Shown here piece after piece: positions 1-8,871 of a DNA stretch of 32,742 nt. Origin of the DNA: Methanomassiliicoccales archaeon (GTDB lineage: Archaea > Thermoplasmatota > Thermoplasmata > RBG-16-68-12 > SOIM01). The DNA lies in the NCBI GenBank assembly GCA_030593295.1, contig JAUVHO010000025.1, positions 1 to 32,742 on the forward strand, read 5' to 3'. A program made the position numbers and the translations under genes. Below the pieces are notes generated by a model. It saw only the letters and a program-made list of their open reading frames with translations, searched no databases and was not told the DNA's origin. Numbering within the stretch: the first letter of the stretch is position 1; each line of letters opens with the position of its first letter.

Positions 1-3000
1 TCAAGGTCGCCCAGACCCGTAAGGCAATACGGAACACCCGGATCATAACCTTCCACGTCCAGAGCCGCTATGTCCAGCTTCAGTTGTCCGACCGTATAGA
101 GGGGATTGAATGACGGGAACGAAACAAGGTTCCAACCCGCGTAAAGCTGCATCTGACTGAACACCGGAACCAGACCGGCAACGACCCAATCGTCCTCTAC
201 GAGAACGTTGACCCAGAAGGCCTGAGTGTGGTCGATGTTCCACAGATCGCCCTTGTACGGCTTCACCTCATTGTAGGACTTCCAGGGGTCAGTTGTATCA
301 GCAGCGACATATGTCCATGCCTTATCGAACTGTATCGTCTGCAGGACAGAGCCAATCGAAGTATCCGATGTGACCAGGGGTACGGATATCAGTTGCTGGC
401 CGACGGTCAGATGTCTGGTGAACTTGCCGGCCTTGTTCGGAGAGGGGGAGTACTCGATGCCATTGAACGCCCGTACATAGAAGAAGTGGTTGTCGGGGTC
501 CCCATAACCGCAACCTGTGCACGTGAATTGGTACGTGGCTTGGTCGACAGCGGGTATCGTTGTGACCAGACTGTAAGGTCCGCCGTAGATGTTGCTGGTG
601 TAGATCTCGTACTCCACGACATTGTCCAATCCGGCCCCATCATCGCCTGACGCCTGCCAAGTAACCAGAACGTCCGCTAGTCCCACACCCGTGAGCTGAG
701 CGTCCATCATGATCGGTGGTATCGGTCCGAAGGTGATAATGTCCATCTGGGCGCATTGCGGACTGGAGACGTCCGAATTGCCGTAAATGTCCTCGCCGTA
801 AACACAAATGTCATGCAATCCGAGTGCCCAGCTTGTGGTATCGATGAGAATGGTCACATCCTCAACGGGTCCATCGTAAGTTCCATCAACCGCCAGCAGA
901 GGTGTGCTCGTGGCCCAGTTGGCGGCCCCGTCCGTGTAGTTGGCGCTTAGGATGTTGGAGTTCCCCGTGCCACTATCGTCGACGGTAGCTTCCAAGGTAA
1001 CTGGAGTGCCCATTGGTACGACCGTGGAAACCGACCCGTTGACCAGGACATTCAGCACCATCGGTGGGTTCGGATCCACGATATACAGTGTTGCACATGA
1101 ACCCGTCCAGTTGGTGTTGGTCTTGTCGTCGTAGGCGTACACGCAGTACTCGTACGTCCCAGGCTGGCTCGGTGTGGTGACTATCTGTTGAACGTCCTCT
1201 ACCGGGTCGTTGTAGACCATGTCGACCGGGAACATCTTTGTGCCCGGCCAGTTTGAAGGACCGACCGTATAGTTCGCTTCTCCGATGTTGCTGTTGCCCG
1301 TGGTTGTGTCATCAATTGTGGCGGTGAGGAAGAAGTCGGGTGGAATGACGTCATAGTCCCAAGATTGTGTCGGTGCACCGTTAATGAAAACGTCGTAGAT
1401 CTCTGGTGGCCAGAAGTCGGAGGATATGACGATATCAGCGCAGTCTCCGGTGGAGTTCTTGTTCATGAGAACGTCCCAAGCGTAGACGCATACTGTGTAG
1501 ACATCTTCAGGCCACCCTGTAGTGTCTATGAACGCTTCGACAATCTCGAACGAAGAATCGTAAGCAGCATCCTGAGCTACCATGGAACTGGGTGGCCCTC
1601 CGTTAACGGTGAACTCTGCGCCTGCTATGTTACTATTGCCGACACCGACATCTGAAACATCTGCAGTCAATGTGACAGCCGTCCCCACTGGGATTATAAT
1701 TGAAGGTTGACCGTTCACCATTACGTTGGTTATCTCAGGCGGGTCGTTGTCAATAGGTGTCAGCGTTATCTCCAAAGATGCGCACGCACTTGTGGCGTTG
1801 ACGTTGGAATCGAAATCGTAAGCGTCAGTGACGCATATCGTGTATATGGCCTCGGCCCATCCTGAAGTGTCGATGGTTGCGGTTATGGTCTCGTTGATCG
1901 AATCGAAAACCCCATCTTGAGCATTCATCGGGATTGGCGGGCCCGCATCGATTGTATAATTGGCTCCAGCGGGACCAGATATGTCGTCATCGAGAATTGC
2001 CGTCAGTACAACTGGATCTCCGGGGTTCACAATCTCAGTGACCTTTCCATTGAGCCTGACCGAGTATATGTTGGGAGGTTCGGTATCGGTTGGTGCCACA
2101 CCGATGGTGAAGTCAGTGTCGCTCAATACACAGTTCGTATTGCCCACGCTGTCTGTGGCACATATCCTGACCCTGCATTTTGTAGAATCTACGTTCGGGG
2201 TTGTCCACAAGTAGACGCCGTCGTTCGGCTCCCCGGTGGCGAGGATGACCCAAGTGGGAGATGCTGAGTCAAGAGTATAGGCCACCTCGATCGAATCCTC
2301 TTCCATCTCGACATCGAAAGCATCCCAAAGGATTTCGTAATCGGTCACTTTGGCTATGACCTCTCCGCCGTCGGGTTGAAGGACGTCGGTATGTGGTGCA
2401 GTGGCGTGGTTGAGCCAGTCAATAATGTTCTCCATGAGAGTTTCTTCTCGGCTGTCCATGTCATAAACGTCGGTACCTTCGAAATAGTCGAAGGCGTTGA
2501 ATACGACCCGAGAGTCAGGATCGTGATCCGCCCTGATCCCGGCCACATTCGTTCCACTAGCAGAGTAGACAAAGATCTCGGTTGAACCAGATGTAGAAAT
2601 GATGTCGGGAGAGCTGTGCGAAAAGGTCAAGCCAACAACGCCGTTGGTTATGGGATCGGCTAAGATGCCGTCAACCTGCGTGTCCCCAGCATTATCATTC
2701 ACAAAAGAGACGTGAAGATTGTCTGCCAGCCAGGTCTCCCATCCGCCCATTAAAGCATTGCTCCCAATCTCTTCACCCGCCATCAGAAGATTCCCTGTAC
2801 CACCCAGATAGTCCTGGATTGCAGTACGGGATCCGGCGCTCAGAGAGGTCATGTCAGAACTGGTGAACCAAATGACCGCGGAGAAGGGTTCGATATCAAT
2901 GAAGGTGGGCATGGACCTGACGTTGTCCGTGTTTGAATCGCTCATTTCATAGGTGTCCCAGTTGACGTGTTGAATGCCCATCTTTGTCAGAACCTCGTCA

Positions 3001-3956
3001 TAGGCATCAAACTCGGCTGCATAATTGTCATTATCGTTACCGTCGACCAGGAGAACTCCAGCGTCAACGAATTCCAGGGCTGCAGCTTGCAGGACGGGGT
3101 GGTTATAGTGGAAACTGCCGTCGAACCACTGGATACCGTCGTCCGACTGCACGAAAACCGCGATTCCCAGGTTGGTAATGTCCCACCCGGGTTGTATGGT
3201 GAAGGTCTTGTCAATCACAAGAGTGTCGCCGTCGTTGAAGGATCCGTCCGGAATCGAATAGTCGGTCAATATAGCCCTGACAACATCGTTGAAGACCCTG
3301 TGATGAAGTCCGCTACCTTCATGTCCGTTGTCACCATACAATCCGTTCTCATACACCATGTACTTGACCTTCAGATTCGACTCTGTTATTGGATCGGTTG
3401 CCACCAATTGAGCGCGAACCCTGCCCTCGGAGCTGGTAACATTGCCTGACAGCGATATTGTCAGATTTGTTGTTCTGCTCTTTTCTGCCTCGTAGTCAAT
3501 CCGGTCTGGACCATATCCTGCCCATTTGCCGACGAATCCATGCGACCACAGTTCATCTCCATTGGGATCGTAGTAATATCCGCCTCCGTCGAATATCACG
3601 GTGGGGACGCCGCCGTAAACGTAATACGATGATAATCTCTGGGAACTGGGCACGTAATACCAAGGATCGCTACTCCAAACATGATGCGCCAAGACTATGA
3701 GGTTCTCATGTCCGAGTTCATCACGAAGTCTGTTCAGCACTCCTCCTTGAGAGGGGCACCATACGCATCGAGTGGCGGTAAAATCCTCCACAAGAACGGT
3801 CCTCTCGCTGGACCCGCCCCAGCACACATTGGCATCAGGTTCATCTGGAGCATTTGGTTTCTCTTCGGGTGGAGCACCGACTACCACCGCAAAAGACCCC
3901 AGCAAAAACAAAGCACACACAAACAAAGCCCACACTGTTCTCGAATGTCCCCACAT
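1..3956 (-). CDS. Giant secreted multidomain protein with thioredoxin-like N-domain and Ig-like repeats (3' end outside window)
   Basis: The frame is open from an ATG at 3956 to the left edge (1318 residues, no stop seen), so the C-terminus is missing. A strong Shine-Dalgarno (GGAGGAG) lies just upstream of the ATG. Residues 1-25 form a signal peptide. Residues about 50-130 look like a thioredoxin/Omp28-like domain with a CVWC motif and a GGVPTVIFDG segment resembling the cis-Pro region. A beta-rich part follows, then at about 299-520 an alpha/beta ThuA/GATase-like domain (GVLLVDGNDND, LLMAGEEIG). Next come an Ig-like domain (about 524-625), four related Ig-like repeats (about 626-1074), an FN3-like domain from about 1078, and a C-terminal module with GWNLVSFPSF that resembles modules common in archaeal exported proteins. 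It is probably a surface or secreted protein; substrate unknown. The domain calls are by eye. Confidence 0.85.
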   Translation of the reverse strand, partial: MWGHSRTVWALFVCALFLLGSFAVVVGAPPEEKPNAPDEPDANVCWGGSSERTVLVEDFTATRCVWCPSQGGVLNRLRDELGHENLIVLAHHVWSSDPWYYVPSSQRLSSYYVYGGVPTVIFDGGGYYYDPNGDELWSHGFVGKWAGYGPDRIDYEAEKSRTTNLTISLSGNVTSSEGRVRAQLVATDPITESNLKVKYMVYENGLYGDNGHEGSGLHHRVFNDVVRAILTDYSIPDGSFNDGDTLVIDKTFTIQPGWDITNLGIAVFVQSDDGIQWFDGSFHYNHPVLQAAALEFVDAGVLLVDGNDNDNYAAEFDAYDEVLTKMGIQHVNWDTYEMSDSNTDNVRSMPTFIDIEPFSAVIWFTSSDMTSLSAGSRTAIQDYLGGTGNLLMAGEEIGSNALMGGWETWLADNLHVSFVNDNAGDTQVDGILADPITNGVVGLTFSHSSPDIISTSGSTEIFVYSASGTNVAGIRADHDPDSRVVFNAFDYFEGTDVYDMDSREETLMENIIDWLNHATAPHTDVLQPDGGEVIAKVTDYEILWDAFDVEMEEDSIEVAYTLDSASPTWVILATGEPNDGVYLWTTPNVDSTKCRVRICATDSVGNTNCVLSDTDFTIGVAPTDTEPPNIYSVRLNGKVTEIVNPGDPVVLTAILDDDISGPAGANYTIDAGPPIPMNAQDGVFDSINETITATIDTSGWAEAIYTICVTDAYDFDSNVNATSACASLEITLTPIDNDPPEITNVMVNGQPSIIIPVGTAVTLTADVSDVGVGNSNIAGAEFTVNGGPPSSMVAQDAAYDSSFEIVEAFIDTTGWPEDVYTVCVYAWDVLMNKNSTGDCADIVISSDFWPPEIYDVFINGAPTQSWDYDVIPPDFFLTATIDDTTTGNSNIGEANYTVGPSNWPGTKMFPVDMVYNDPVEDVQQIVTTPSQPGTYEYCVYAYDDKTNTNWTGSCATLYIVDPNPPMVLNVLVNGSVSTVVPMGTPVTLEATVDDSGTGNSNILSANYTDGAANWATSTPLLAVDGTYDGPVEDVTILIDTTSWALGLHDICVYGEDIYGNSDVSSPQCAQMDIITFGPIPPIMMDAQLTGVGLADVLVTWQASGDDGAGLDNVVEYEIYTSNIYGGPYSLVTTIPAVDQATYQFTCTGCGYGDPDNHFFYVRAFNGIEYSPSPNKAGKFTRHLTVGQQLISVPLVTSDTSIGSVLQTIQFDKAWTYVAADTTDPWKSYNEVKPYKGDLWNIDHTQAFWVNVLVEDDWVVAGLVPVFSQMQLYAGWNLVSFPSFNPLYTVGQLKLDIAALDVEGYDPGVPYCLTGLGDL
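735..2081 (-). repeat. Four tandem Ig-like repeats inside the giant secreted protein
   Basis: Four units of about 110 residues each begin with a PP-x-I/V pattern followed by NG (PPNIYSVRLNG, PPEITNVMVNG, PPEIYDVFING, PPMVLNVLVNG). Approximate nucleotide limits are 2081-1750, 1748-1420, 1418-1080 and 1078-735. Each unit ends with two cysteines 15 or 16 residues apart, starting CV (CVTDAYD, CVYAWD, CVYAYDD, CVYGED). Repeats 2-4 share GNSNI and units 1 and 2 share a GG/AGPP turn. The regular cysteine pair suggests one disulfide per domain. Confidence 0.8.
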
Positions 3957-3997
3957 TCTAACTCCTCCATTACCAGAATGGCAGGAATCGAATCCAC

Positions 3998-4020
3998 TTA
4001 GATGTATATCAATATATCCC
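3998..4020 (-). promoter_or_regulatory. TATA-like region for the giant secreted protein
   Basis: An AT-rich stretch reading GATATATTG and ATATAC on the minus strand lies about 45-60 nt upstream of the ATG at 3956. With initiation about 25 nt downstream of the box, the transcript would have a leader of roughly 20-30 nt carrying the GGAGGAG Shine-Dalgarno. The assignment rests on spacing only. Confidence 0.4.
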
Positions 4021-4099
4021 AGTAATAGACTGAATAGCCAGCGGTTCCCTCTTGCGTCACTTGAGAAGGTTTTTATTTGGAGAGAGCGGTTATCCAATC

Positions 4100-5113
4100 G
4101 TGGACACCAGGAAACTCGCTAGGTACCCCTATCTCGAGGAGGCAAGTGGCTACATCAAGGAATCTGACGTATCCATACCGGATCTGCTGGAGGACCCAGC
4201 ATATGAGGAAGCCAGGATCGCCGGCAGGAACAGGGTATTCGAAGCACTTGAGAACACCAAGATAGAGGACCACAGCTTGGTGAGCGAGGCCGAGATACAG
4301 ATGGAGCTCCTTTCCTACCCGATAGCCAGAATGATCGTGTCTACCGTTGGCGATCCTTTCCTGATCAAGAGATACGCCCTCTCGGAGGCGAAGACCGGGA
4401 CGCTAAGGTGGATGGATGAAGACACCGACTTCGTCAGAAGGCTTGCAGAACAACTGGATGTGGAGCTGATAGTCGAGAACGGGACCATGAAGACACATTT
4501 CACCGATTTCCTGAAGAACACGGCACAGCTGAGGAGCAAGGGTTGGAAGCTGATCAACCAGCGGGTGGAGGACGGTTACGTCGTCCTGAACAAGCGGAAG
4601 TTCCTGAGGGTGCTCCAGGATGCCTTAAGGAGGAAGCTGGAGGACGAACTGCCCCTGGAAGTGAACGAGAAGATACTGGAGACCTTTCAGGAGACCACAC
4701 TCGAGCTCATAGAGAAGATACAGGAGAGGAAGAGCAAGTACAAGGCGGAGGACATGGGCAAGATAAGGACCACGAGACTTCCTCCGTGCATGCACAGGCT
4801 TCTCGCAACCGTCCAGACAGGGGAGGGAATACCACATACCGGAAGATTCGCCCTGGTGGCGTTCCTGAGACATCTGGGCCTCAGACCGGATGACATAATG
4901 AGGATGTTCTCGACCATATCGGATTTTGACGAGAGCAAGACCAGGTACCAGATAGAACACATCAGCGGGATAACATCGGGCACGAAATACACCCCGCCGG
5001 AATGCAGCACCATGAAATCATACGGCATCTGCTACGAGCCAGATGACCTCTGCAACAGGATAAAACACCCACTCTCGTATTATCGGATCAAAGGGAAGAG
5101 AAAGACGGGTTAG
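4100..5113 (+). CDS. priL: DNA primase large subunit PriL
   Basis: This is the regulatory, Fe-S-containing subunit of the archaeal/eukaryotic type primase, which with PriS makes RNA primers at replication forks. The C-terminal third carries four cysteines in family-typical contexts (LPPCMHRL, TPPECSTM, YGICYE, DLCNR), the expected 4Fe-4S ligands, and ends in the conserved HPLSYYR segment. I prefer GTG at 4100, giving VDTRKLARYPYL, which matches how PriL proteins begin. An upstream TTG at 4052 would add 16 unlikely residues. A T-rich TATA-like element (TTTTTATT) about 27 nt before 4100 fits a leaderless transcript. The stop overlaps the convergent neighbour by 4 nt. PriS is not in the window. 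Confidence 0.93.
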   Translation: MDTRKLARYPYLEEASGYIKESDVSIPDLLEDPAYEEARIAGRNRVFEALENTKIEDHSLVSEAEIQMELLSYPIARMIVSTVGDPFLIKRYALSEAKTGTLRWMDEDTDFVRRLAEQLDVELIVENGTMKTHFTDFLKNTAQLRSKGWKLINQRVEDGYVVLNKRKFLRVLQDALRRKLEDELPLEVNEKILETFQETTLELIEKIQERKSKYKAEDMGKIRTTRLPPCMHRLLATVQTGEGIPHTGRFALVAFLRHLGLRPDDIMRMFSTISDFDESKTRYQIEHISGITSGTKYTPPECSTMKSYGICYEPDDLCNRIKHPLSYYRIKGKRKTG

Positions 5114-5730
5114 AGTTTTCGCCATGTTCTTATCGCGCGCTGAATAGCTGTGGCGTTGCCCCCAACTGCGAAGATTATCATTGCCATGTCTATGAAGTTC
5201 AATGAGAACTCCCCAAAGGAAATGTCCGCATAACCGATGCTGAATGCGAACATCTGGATAAGACAGAACAACATCAGAATGACCAGCCTGTCCGCTCTTC
5301 CTAGTACGCCCCCATAGTCGCGCCCAGCGCCAACAGCCATGGACTGCGTCCCGAGATAGCTGGTCATTAGGACCCCGATTATCGCAAGGAAGGCCAGAAC
5401 GCCGTTGTAGGTGGGTGAGAGCATGATACCGCCGACAATGAAGATGTCAGCGTACCTGTCCAGAACGTGATCAAGGAAATCTCCTCGGACAGAGGCCTTT
5501 CCGGCAATCTTGGCCACCATGCCGTCAAGTGCGTCCAGGAGACCGTTGAGAAAAAGGAATATGAAGGCGAAGAGCAGCGTCCAGATCGTTCCGATCCAGA
5601 AATTCACACCTGCGAAGACGGCACAGAGAAAGGCCATCCAGGAAAGAGTGTCGGGATTCACATGCTGGAGTCTTTTGGCCATTGGCATGAGGAACCTGTC
5701 CGCCTTATCCCGGTGGGAGTCTAGTACCAA
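5110..5730 (-). CDS. CDP-alcohol phosphatidyltransferase family membrane protein (archaetidylinositol-phosphate-synthase-like)
   Basis: Enzymes of this family transfer a polar head group onto a CDP-activated lipid in the membrane. The signature D-x2-D-G-x2-A-(R/K)-x8-G-x3-D-x3-D is present (LDALDGMVAK, then RGDFLDHVLD), with Lys in place of the usual Arg. Several hydrophobic segments surround it, and the length of 206 residues is normal. The start is a TTG at 5730; the resulting MVLDSHRDKADRFL matches family N-termini, which supports it over an internal ATG at 5688. The gene overlaps the end of the upstream AK6-like gene by 10 nt, so the two are probably cotranscribed. The exact alcohol substrate (inositol phosphate or another) cannot be told from the sequence. 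Confidence 0.85.
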   Translation of the reverse strand: MVLDSHRDKADRFLMPMAKRLQHVNPDTLSWMAFLCAVFAGVNFWIGTIWTLLFAFIFLFLNGLLDALDGMVAKIAGKASVRGDFLDHVLDRYADIFIVGGIMLSPTYNGVLAFLAIIGVLMTSYLGTQSMAVGAGRDYGGVLGRADRLVILMLFCLIQMFAFSIGYADISFGEFSLNFIDMAMIIFAVGGNATAIQRAIRTWRKL

Positions 5731-6245
5731 TCCAGGATCACCTCGCTCCAGTCTATCTGTCCCAGCCGGAACTCCTCACTTTCACCGTTAACGATCTTGA
5801 GAATCGCTTCTTCGGTCTGCTCGGCCGACCTGTTGGTTGTGTCCACCTCCAATGTGTCCACACCGGATTCGGTCGATTCTACGGTAATGGCATCCACTGC
5901 TTCGGCTTCAACGTTCTCCCTGATCTTCTTCTCGTTCCATTTCTTCGCTTCGAGCCGCTTCTTCAGCTCGTCCGGATTGCACCTGAGCACGATGGATATG
6001 TCAACGCCCATGAGATGAGAGAAATGACCGTCCAGGAATACCAGGTCGTTCTTGAGCTCCATGACCTTCTTCCTGAGGGCGTCAGTGTCAACGATGTCCA
6101 CATCCCTCTCCGGATCGACGCCGATGATCGATTCGGTCTCGAATGCCAGCTTGTTAAGGTCCACCACCTGATATCCATCGGTCCTCAACCTCTCGCATAC
6201 AGCCGTCTTGCCTGTGCCTGGTGTCCCTGATATGGCCACGAGCAT
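5721..6245 (-). CDS. AK6/Fap7-type adenylate kinase
   Basis: This belongs to the archaeal adenylate-kinase-like family (COG1936) related to eukaryotic AK6/Fap7, which acts in nucleotide metabolism and, in eukaryotes and some archaea, in small-subunit ribosome maturation. The P-loop GTPGTGKT is at residues 7-14, followed by VVDLNKLA, LDGHFSHLM and the LRCNPDELKKRLEAK lid-side region typical of the family. I chose ATG 6245 (MLVAISGTPG) because a TATA-like box CATATATC is centred about 27 nt upstream. An ATG at 6257 would add four residues. The ribosome-assembly role is inferred from the family. Confidence 0.85.
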   Translation of the reverse strand: MLVAISGTPGTGKTAVCERLRTDGYQVVDLNKLAFETESIIGVDPERDVDIVDTDALRKKVMELKNDLVFLDGHFSHLMGVDISIVLRCNPDELKKRLEAKKWNEKKIRENVEAEAVDAITVESTESGVDTLEVDTTNRSAEQTEEAILKIVNGESEEFRLGQIDWSEVILDWY

Positions 6246-6267
6246 TGAGGATTGCATTGATTACCTT

Positions 6268-6275
6268 GATATATG
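6268..6275 (-). promoter_or_regulatory. TATA box of the AK6-like gene
   Basis: CATATATC on the minus strand is centred about 27 nt before the ATG at 6245, the spacing expected for a leaderless archaeal transcript. It lies in the 64-nt gap after truA. Confidence 0.5.
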
Positions 6276-6309
6276 GTTTGCGACGAGAATGACAGAAGTA
6301 TCTGGACGC

Positions 6310-7089
6310 TCATTCAGCCCGCTTCTTGAGCATGCTGTAAAGTTCGGTCCTCAACAGTGCCCTTTCGTGGTCCTCCAAGAAGGCAGGATGAACGATTGGT
6401 GGTTCAACATCGAACTCGAAACCGTACGACACGTCCATCAGGAACAGGGGATGGGCTGACATGAGACCGAAGTCCCTTTCTTCCCCGCCAAGAGCACTCT
6501 CGATATCTTCTCCAGAAATCTCTCCCATTGCATATTTCACCACGACTGAGACAATCCTCCTGACCATGTTCCACAGGAAGCTCTGAGCCTTGATGTCGAA
6601 TTGGATGAACTCTTCGCCCCTGGCAAGGGTAATGGAGTCCACAATCCTCACAGTGGTTTTGTCGTCCTTCTTGCAGAAGCTCCTGAAATCGTGTTCCCCA
6701 ATGAATAAGCCCGATGCCTCCCTCAGCATGTCCAGATCCAGGTCCTTGTCCAAGTGATACCGGTACCACCTTTGCCTGGCGTGGCGTGGATTGAAATCGT
6801 CTTCAACTTCCGCAATGCCCCAGAAGTATGTGTCCTCAATATTGGAATTCAGTGCTTTCAGAATCTCCCCTTTCTTGAAGTCTGTATCAATGGCCACCGC
6901 GTTCCCTACGGCGCTTGCACCCCTGTCCGTCCTGCTGGAACTTCTCAAGTTGCTCTCCTGGACATCGAGTATCATCTTGGTCTTTTTCATCGCATTGATG
7001 ATATCCCCTTCAACCGTCCTGACATCAGGCTGCCTCTGATATCCCCAGAACCTAGAGCCATCATAGCCGAACTTGAGGGCGACCCTCAT
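6310..7089 (-). CDS. truA: tRNA pseudouridine synthase A
   Basis: TruA converts uridines at positions 38-40 of the tRNA anticodon stem-loop to pseudouridine. The protein opens with the family's KFGYDGSRFWGYQRQP, and the catalytic aspartate is D55 in SSRTDRGASAVGN. A later conserved part reads QSFLWNMVRRIV. The 259 residues are within the usual range. The ATG at 7089 lies about 27 nt from a minus-strand TATA box (CTTATATAG), so the transcript is probably leaderless. The gene is divergent from the TrmJ-like methyltransferase and on the same strand as the AK6-like and lipid genes, though with its own promoter gap on each side. Confidence 0.95.
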   Translation of the reverse strand: MRVALKFGYDGSRFWGYQRQPDVRTVEGDIINAMKKTKMILDVQESNLRSSSRTDRGASAVGNAVAIDTDFKKGEILKALNSNIEDTYFWGIAEVEDDFNPRHARQRWYRYHLDKDLDLDMLREASGLFIGEHDFRSFCKKDDKTTVRIVDSITLARGEEFIQFDIKAQSFLWNMVRRIVSVVVKYAMGEISGEDIESALGGEERDFGLMSAHPLFLMDVSYGFEFDVEPPIVHPAFLEDHERALLRTELYSMLKKRAE

Positions 7090-7110
7090 AGGAAACCTGA
7101 TTATGGTCAG

Positions 7111-7119
7111 TCTATATAA
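7111..7119 (-). promoter_or_regulatory. TATA box of truA in the divergent promoter region
   Basis: The near-palindromic element CTTATATAG (minus strand) is centred about 27 nt from the truA ATG. It lies only about 15 nt before the divergent methyltransferase ATG at 7130. That gene more likely uses a TTATGG-like element near 7101, about 27 nt from its start. Confidence 0.55.
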
Positions 7120-7129
7120 GGTGACCTGG

Positions 7130-7834
7130 ATGCCTCAATATGTGGTGGTGCTGGCGGAGCCGAAGAACGAAGGCAACGTCGGCGCTGTGGCGAGGGCGAT
7201 GATGAACCTCGGGGTCGAAGATCTGATCCTGGTCAACCCGTGCGAGGTCGGCGTCGTTGCTGAGAAGAGGTCGATGAAGGCGATCACCATTCTGGAGAAC
7301 GCGAAGACGGTCGATACGCTTGAGGAGGCTCTGAAGGAAGTGGATTTCGTGGTGGGCACCTCAGGAGTGGACACGGCAAGGGACAGGAGGTTCATACGTA
7401 TCGCGCTGAGGCCGGACGAGGCCGCTGGCAAACTGGCAGAGATGGATGGGAAGGTCGGCCTGTTGTTCGGAAGGGAGGACTTCGGACTGTTGAACCCAGA
7501 GCTCATGAAGTGCGATATGCTCATCAGAATCCCCTCAAGCGAAGATTATCCGATCCTCAACCTGTCACATGCGGTCAGCGTCGTTCTCTATGAGCTGTTC
7601 AAGCCGACGGCAGAGAAAAGGGAAAGAAGAGAGGCGTCAGGACATGAGAAGGAGCTACTGCAGGAACACTTCGTGAAACTGCTGGATGCGATCAACTACC
7701 CGGAGCACAAGATGGAAAGGACAAAGATGATGTTCCGAAGGTTGATGGGCAGGGCCACACCTTCAAAATGGGAATTCCACGCTCTGATGGGCGTTATTGG
7801 CGAGGCTGCCAAGAGGTTGGAGAAAGAGAGTTAG
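7130..7834 (+). CDS. TrmJ-like SPOUT (SpoU/TrmH family) RNA 2'-O-methyltransferase
   Basis: The three SPOUT motifs are visible: EGNVGAVARAM (residues 14-24), LLFGREDFGL (111-120) and YPILNLSHAVSVVLYE (140-155), which together form the knotted AdoMet site. The closest family is TrmJ, which methylates the ribose of nucleotide 32 in tRNA; the C-terminal helical extension (FRRLMGRATPSKWEFHALMG) matches that group. ATG 7130 gives MPQYVVVLAEPKNEGN, the family-typical start; upstream in-frame codons (GTG 7121, ATG 7073) run into the truA promoter. The stop overlaps that of the convergent GAPDH gene by 4 nt. The target nucleotide is inferred from family. Confidence 0.88.
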   Translation: MPQYVVVLAEPKNEGNVGAVARAMMNLGVEDLILVNPCEVGVVAEKRSMKAITILENAKTVDTLEEALKEVDFVVGTSGVDTARDRRFIRIALRPDEAAGKLAEMDGKVGLLFGREDFGLLNPELMKCDMLIRIPSSEDYPILNLSHAVSVVLYELFKPTAEKRERREASGHEKELLQEHFVKLLDAINYPEHKMERTKMMFRRLMGRATPSKWEFHALMGVIGEAAKRLEKES

Positions 7835-8838
7835 CAGACGCCCATGTACTTATCGGTCATCTCCATGCATTTCAACTTGTCCTCTTCCAGTTCCAGCATT
7901 GCTCGTATGCAATCCACGTTCTCCGGGATCACATCGGACTCCTGGTGAATGGCCTGGTAATAGTACAGCTTCTTCCCGACGACGTGAACGCCATCCTCCC
8001 ACACCGCGATCTCGAACAGGTCTCCCCTCTCCCTGCACAGGTCCTTGGCGTATTCCATTATCTGGGCGGTGGACTTGATCCCGTCAGAGCCCCACACGAA
8101 GATGATCCTGGGTGTCGCCTTCCAGAGGTCGATCACGTCATCGCTGGAGACCTCTTTGTTCAGCTCCGCGACGACCGAGTGCAAGTGCATGATGGTGGTG
8201 GGAACCTTGACCGCAGTCGTCTGAATATTGATGTCTGGAACAACGCTCTGAACGTCTGGACCGTGGTGAGATGGCACCTTCAGCACGGGTTCGATGGCGT
8301 TTATCGGACCCCTCTTGGTATCCCAAGGATCCGCACTCCTCCTGATCATGACCGCAAGGACATTGTCTATTCCGTATTCGGTGTAGAGCGGGTACAGCGT
8401 TCTCAGAAGACCGGTGGTGTTGCACGAGACCACCCTCACGAACTGCGCCCCGTAACAGTCGTCATAGTTGGCCATCGAGTTGAAGGAAACACCCGTGAGA
8501 TCGTGCTTCTCCCCGCCCTGCCATATCGCCTTGACCCCTGCTTTCTCATAGACCTGCTTGTAACCCGCTTTCTTGGGCGTGCAGTCGATTATCAGGTCCG
8601 CCTGCGGGAGCAGATCGTCCAGGGTCCCTTCGACCTCCAGTCCGGCGTCCTCGAACCTCTTAACGAACTCCTTGGCGGCCGCGTACAAAGGCACCCCTCT
8701 CAGGTTCGCCAGTTTGGCCTCGAAGGTCGGTCTGGTCTTGGTCGCACCGATGACCTCCATGTCCGGCTGCGAATTAATGGCGTCAGTGACCCTCTTGCCG
8801 ATAGTTCCGTAACCATTTACCGCTATCTTTGCCTTCAC
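7831..8838 (-). CDS. gap: Type II (archaeal) glyceraldehyde-3-phosphate dehydrogenase
   Basis: This is the tetrameric NAD(P)-dependent archaeal enzyme interconverting glyceraldehyde-3-phosphate and 1,3-bisphosphoglycerate, mostly in gluconeogenesis. The nucleotide-binding start VNGYGTIGKRV (residues 7-17), catalytic Cys139 in VSCNTTGL and the family segment SHHGPDVQSV (190-199) are present. The length of 335 residues is standard. The start is a GTG at 8838 with GGAG immediately in front. It lies 33 nt after the CoaD-NTPase gene on the same strand and is probably cotranscribed with it. The 3' end overlaps the convergent methyltransferase by 4 nt. Confidence 0.95.
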   Translation of the reverse strand: MKAKIAVNGYGTIGKRVTDAINSQPDMEVIGATKTRPTFEAKLANLRGVPLYAAAKEFVKRFEDAGLEVEGTLDDLLPQADLIIDCTPKKAGYKQVYEKAGVKAIWQGGEKHDLTGVSFNSMANYDDCYGAQFVRVVSCNTTGLLRTLYPLYTEYGIDNVLAVMIRRSADPWDTKRGPINAIEPVLKVPSHHGPDVQSVVPDINIQTTAVKVPTTIMHLHSVVAELNKEVSSDDVIDLWKATPRIIFVWGSDGIKSTAQIMEYAKDLCRERGDLFEIAVWEDGVHVVGKKLYYYQAIHQESDVIPENVDCIRAMLELEEDKLKCMEMTDKYMGVC

Positions 8839-8871
8839 TCCTATCCCCGAGGGGTAGAAGAAAACCGAACC

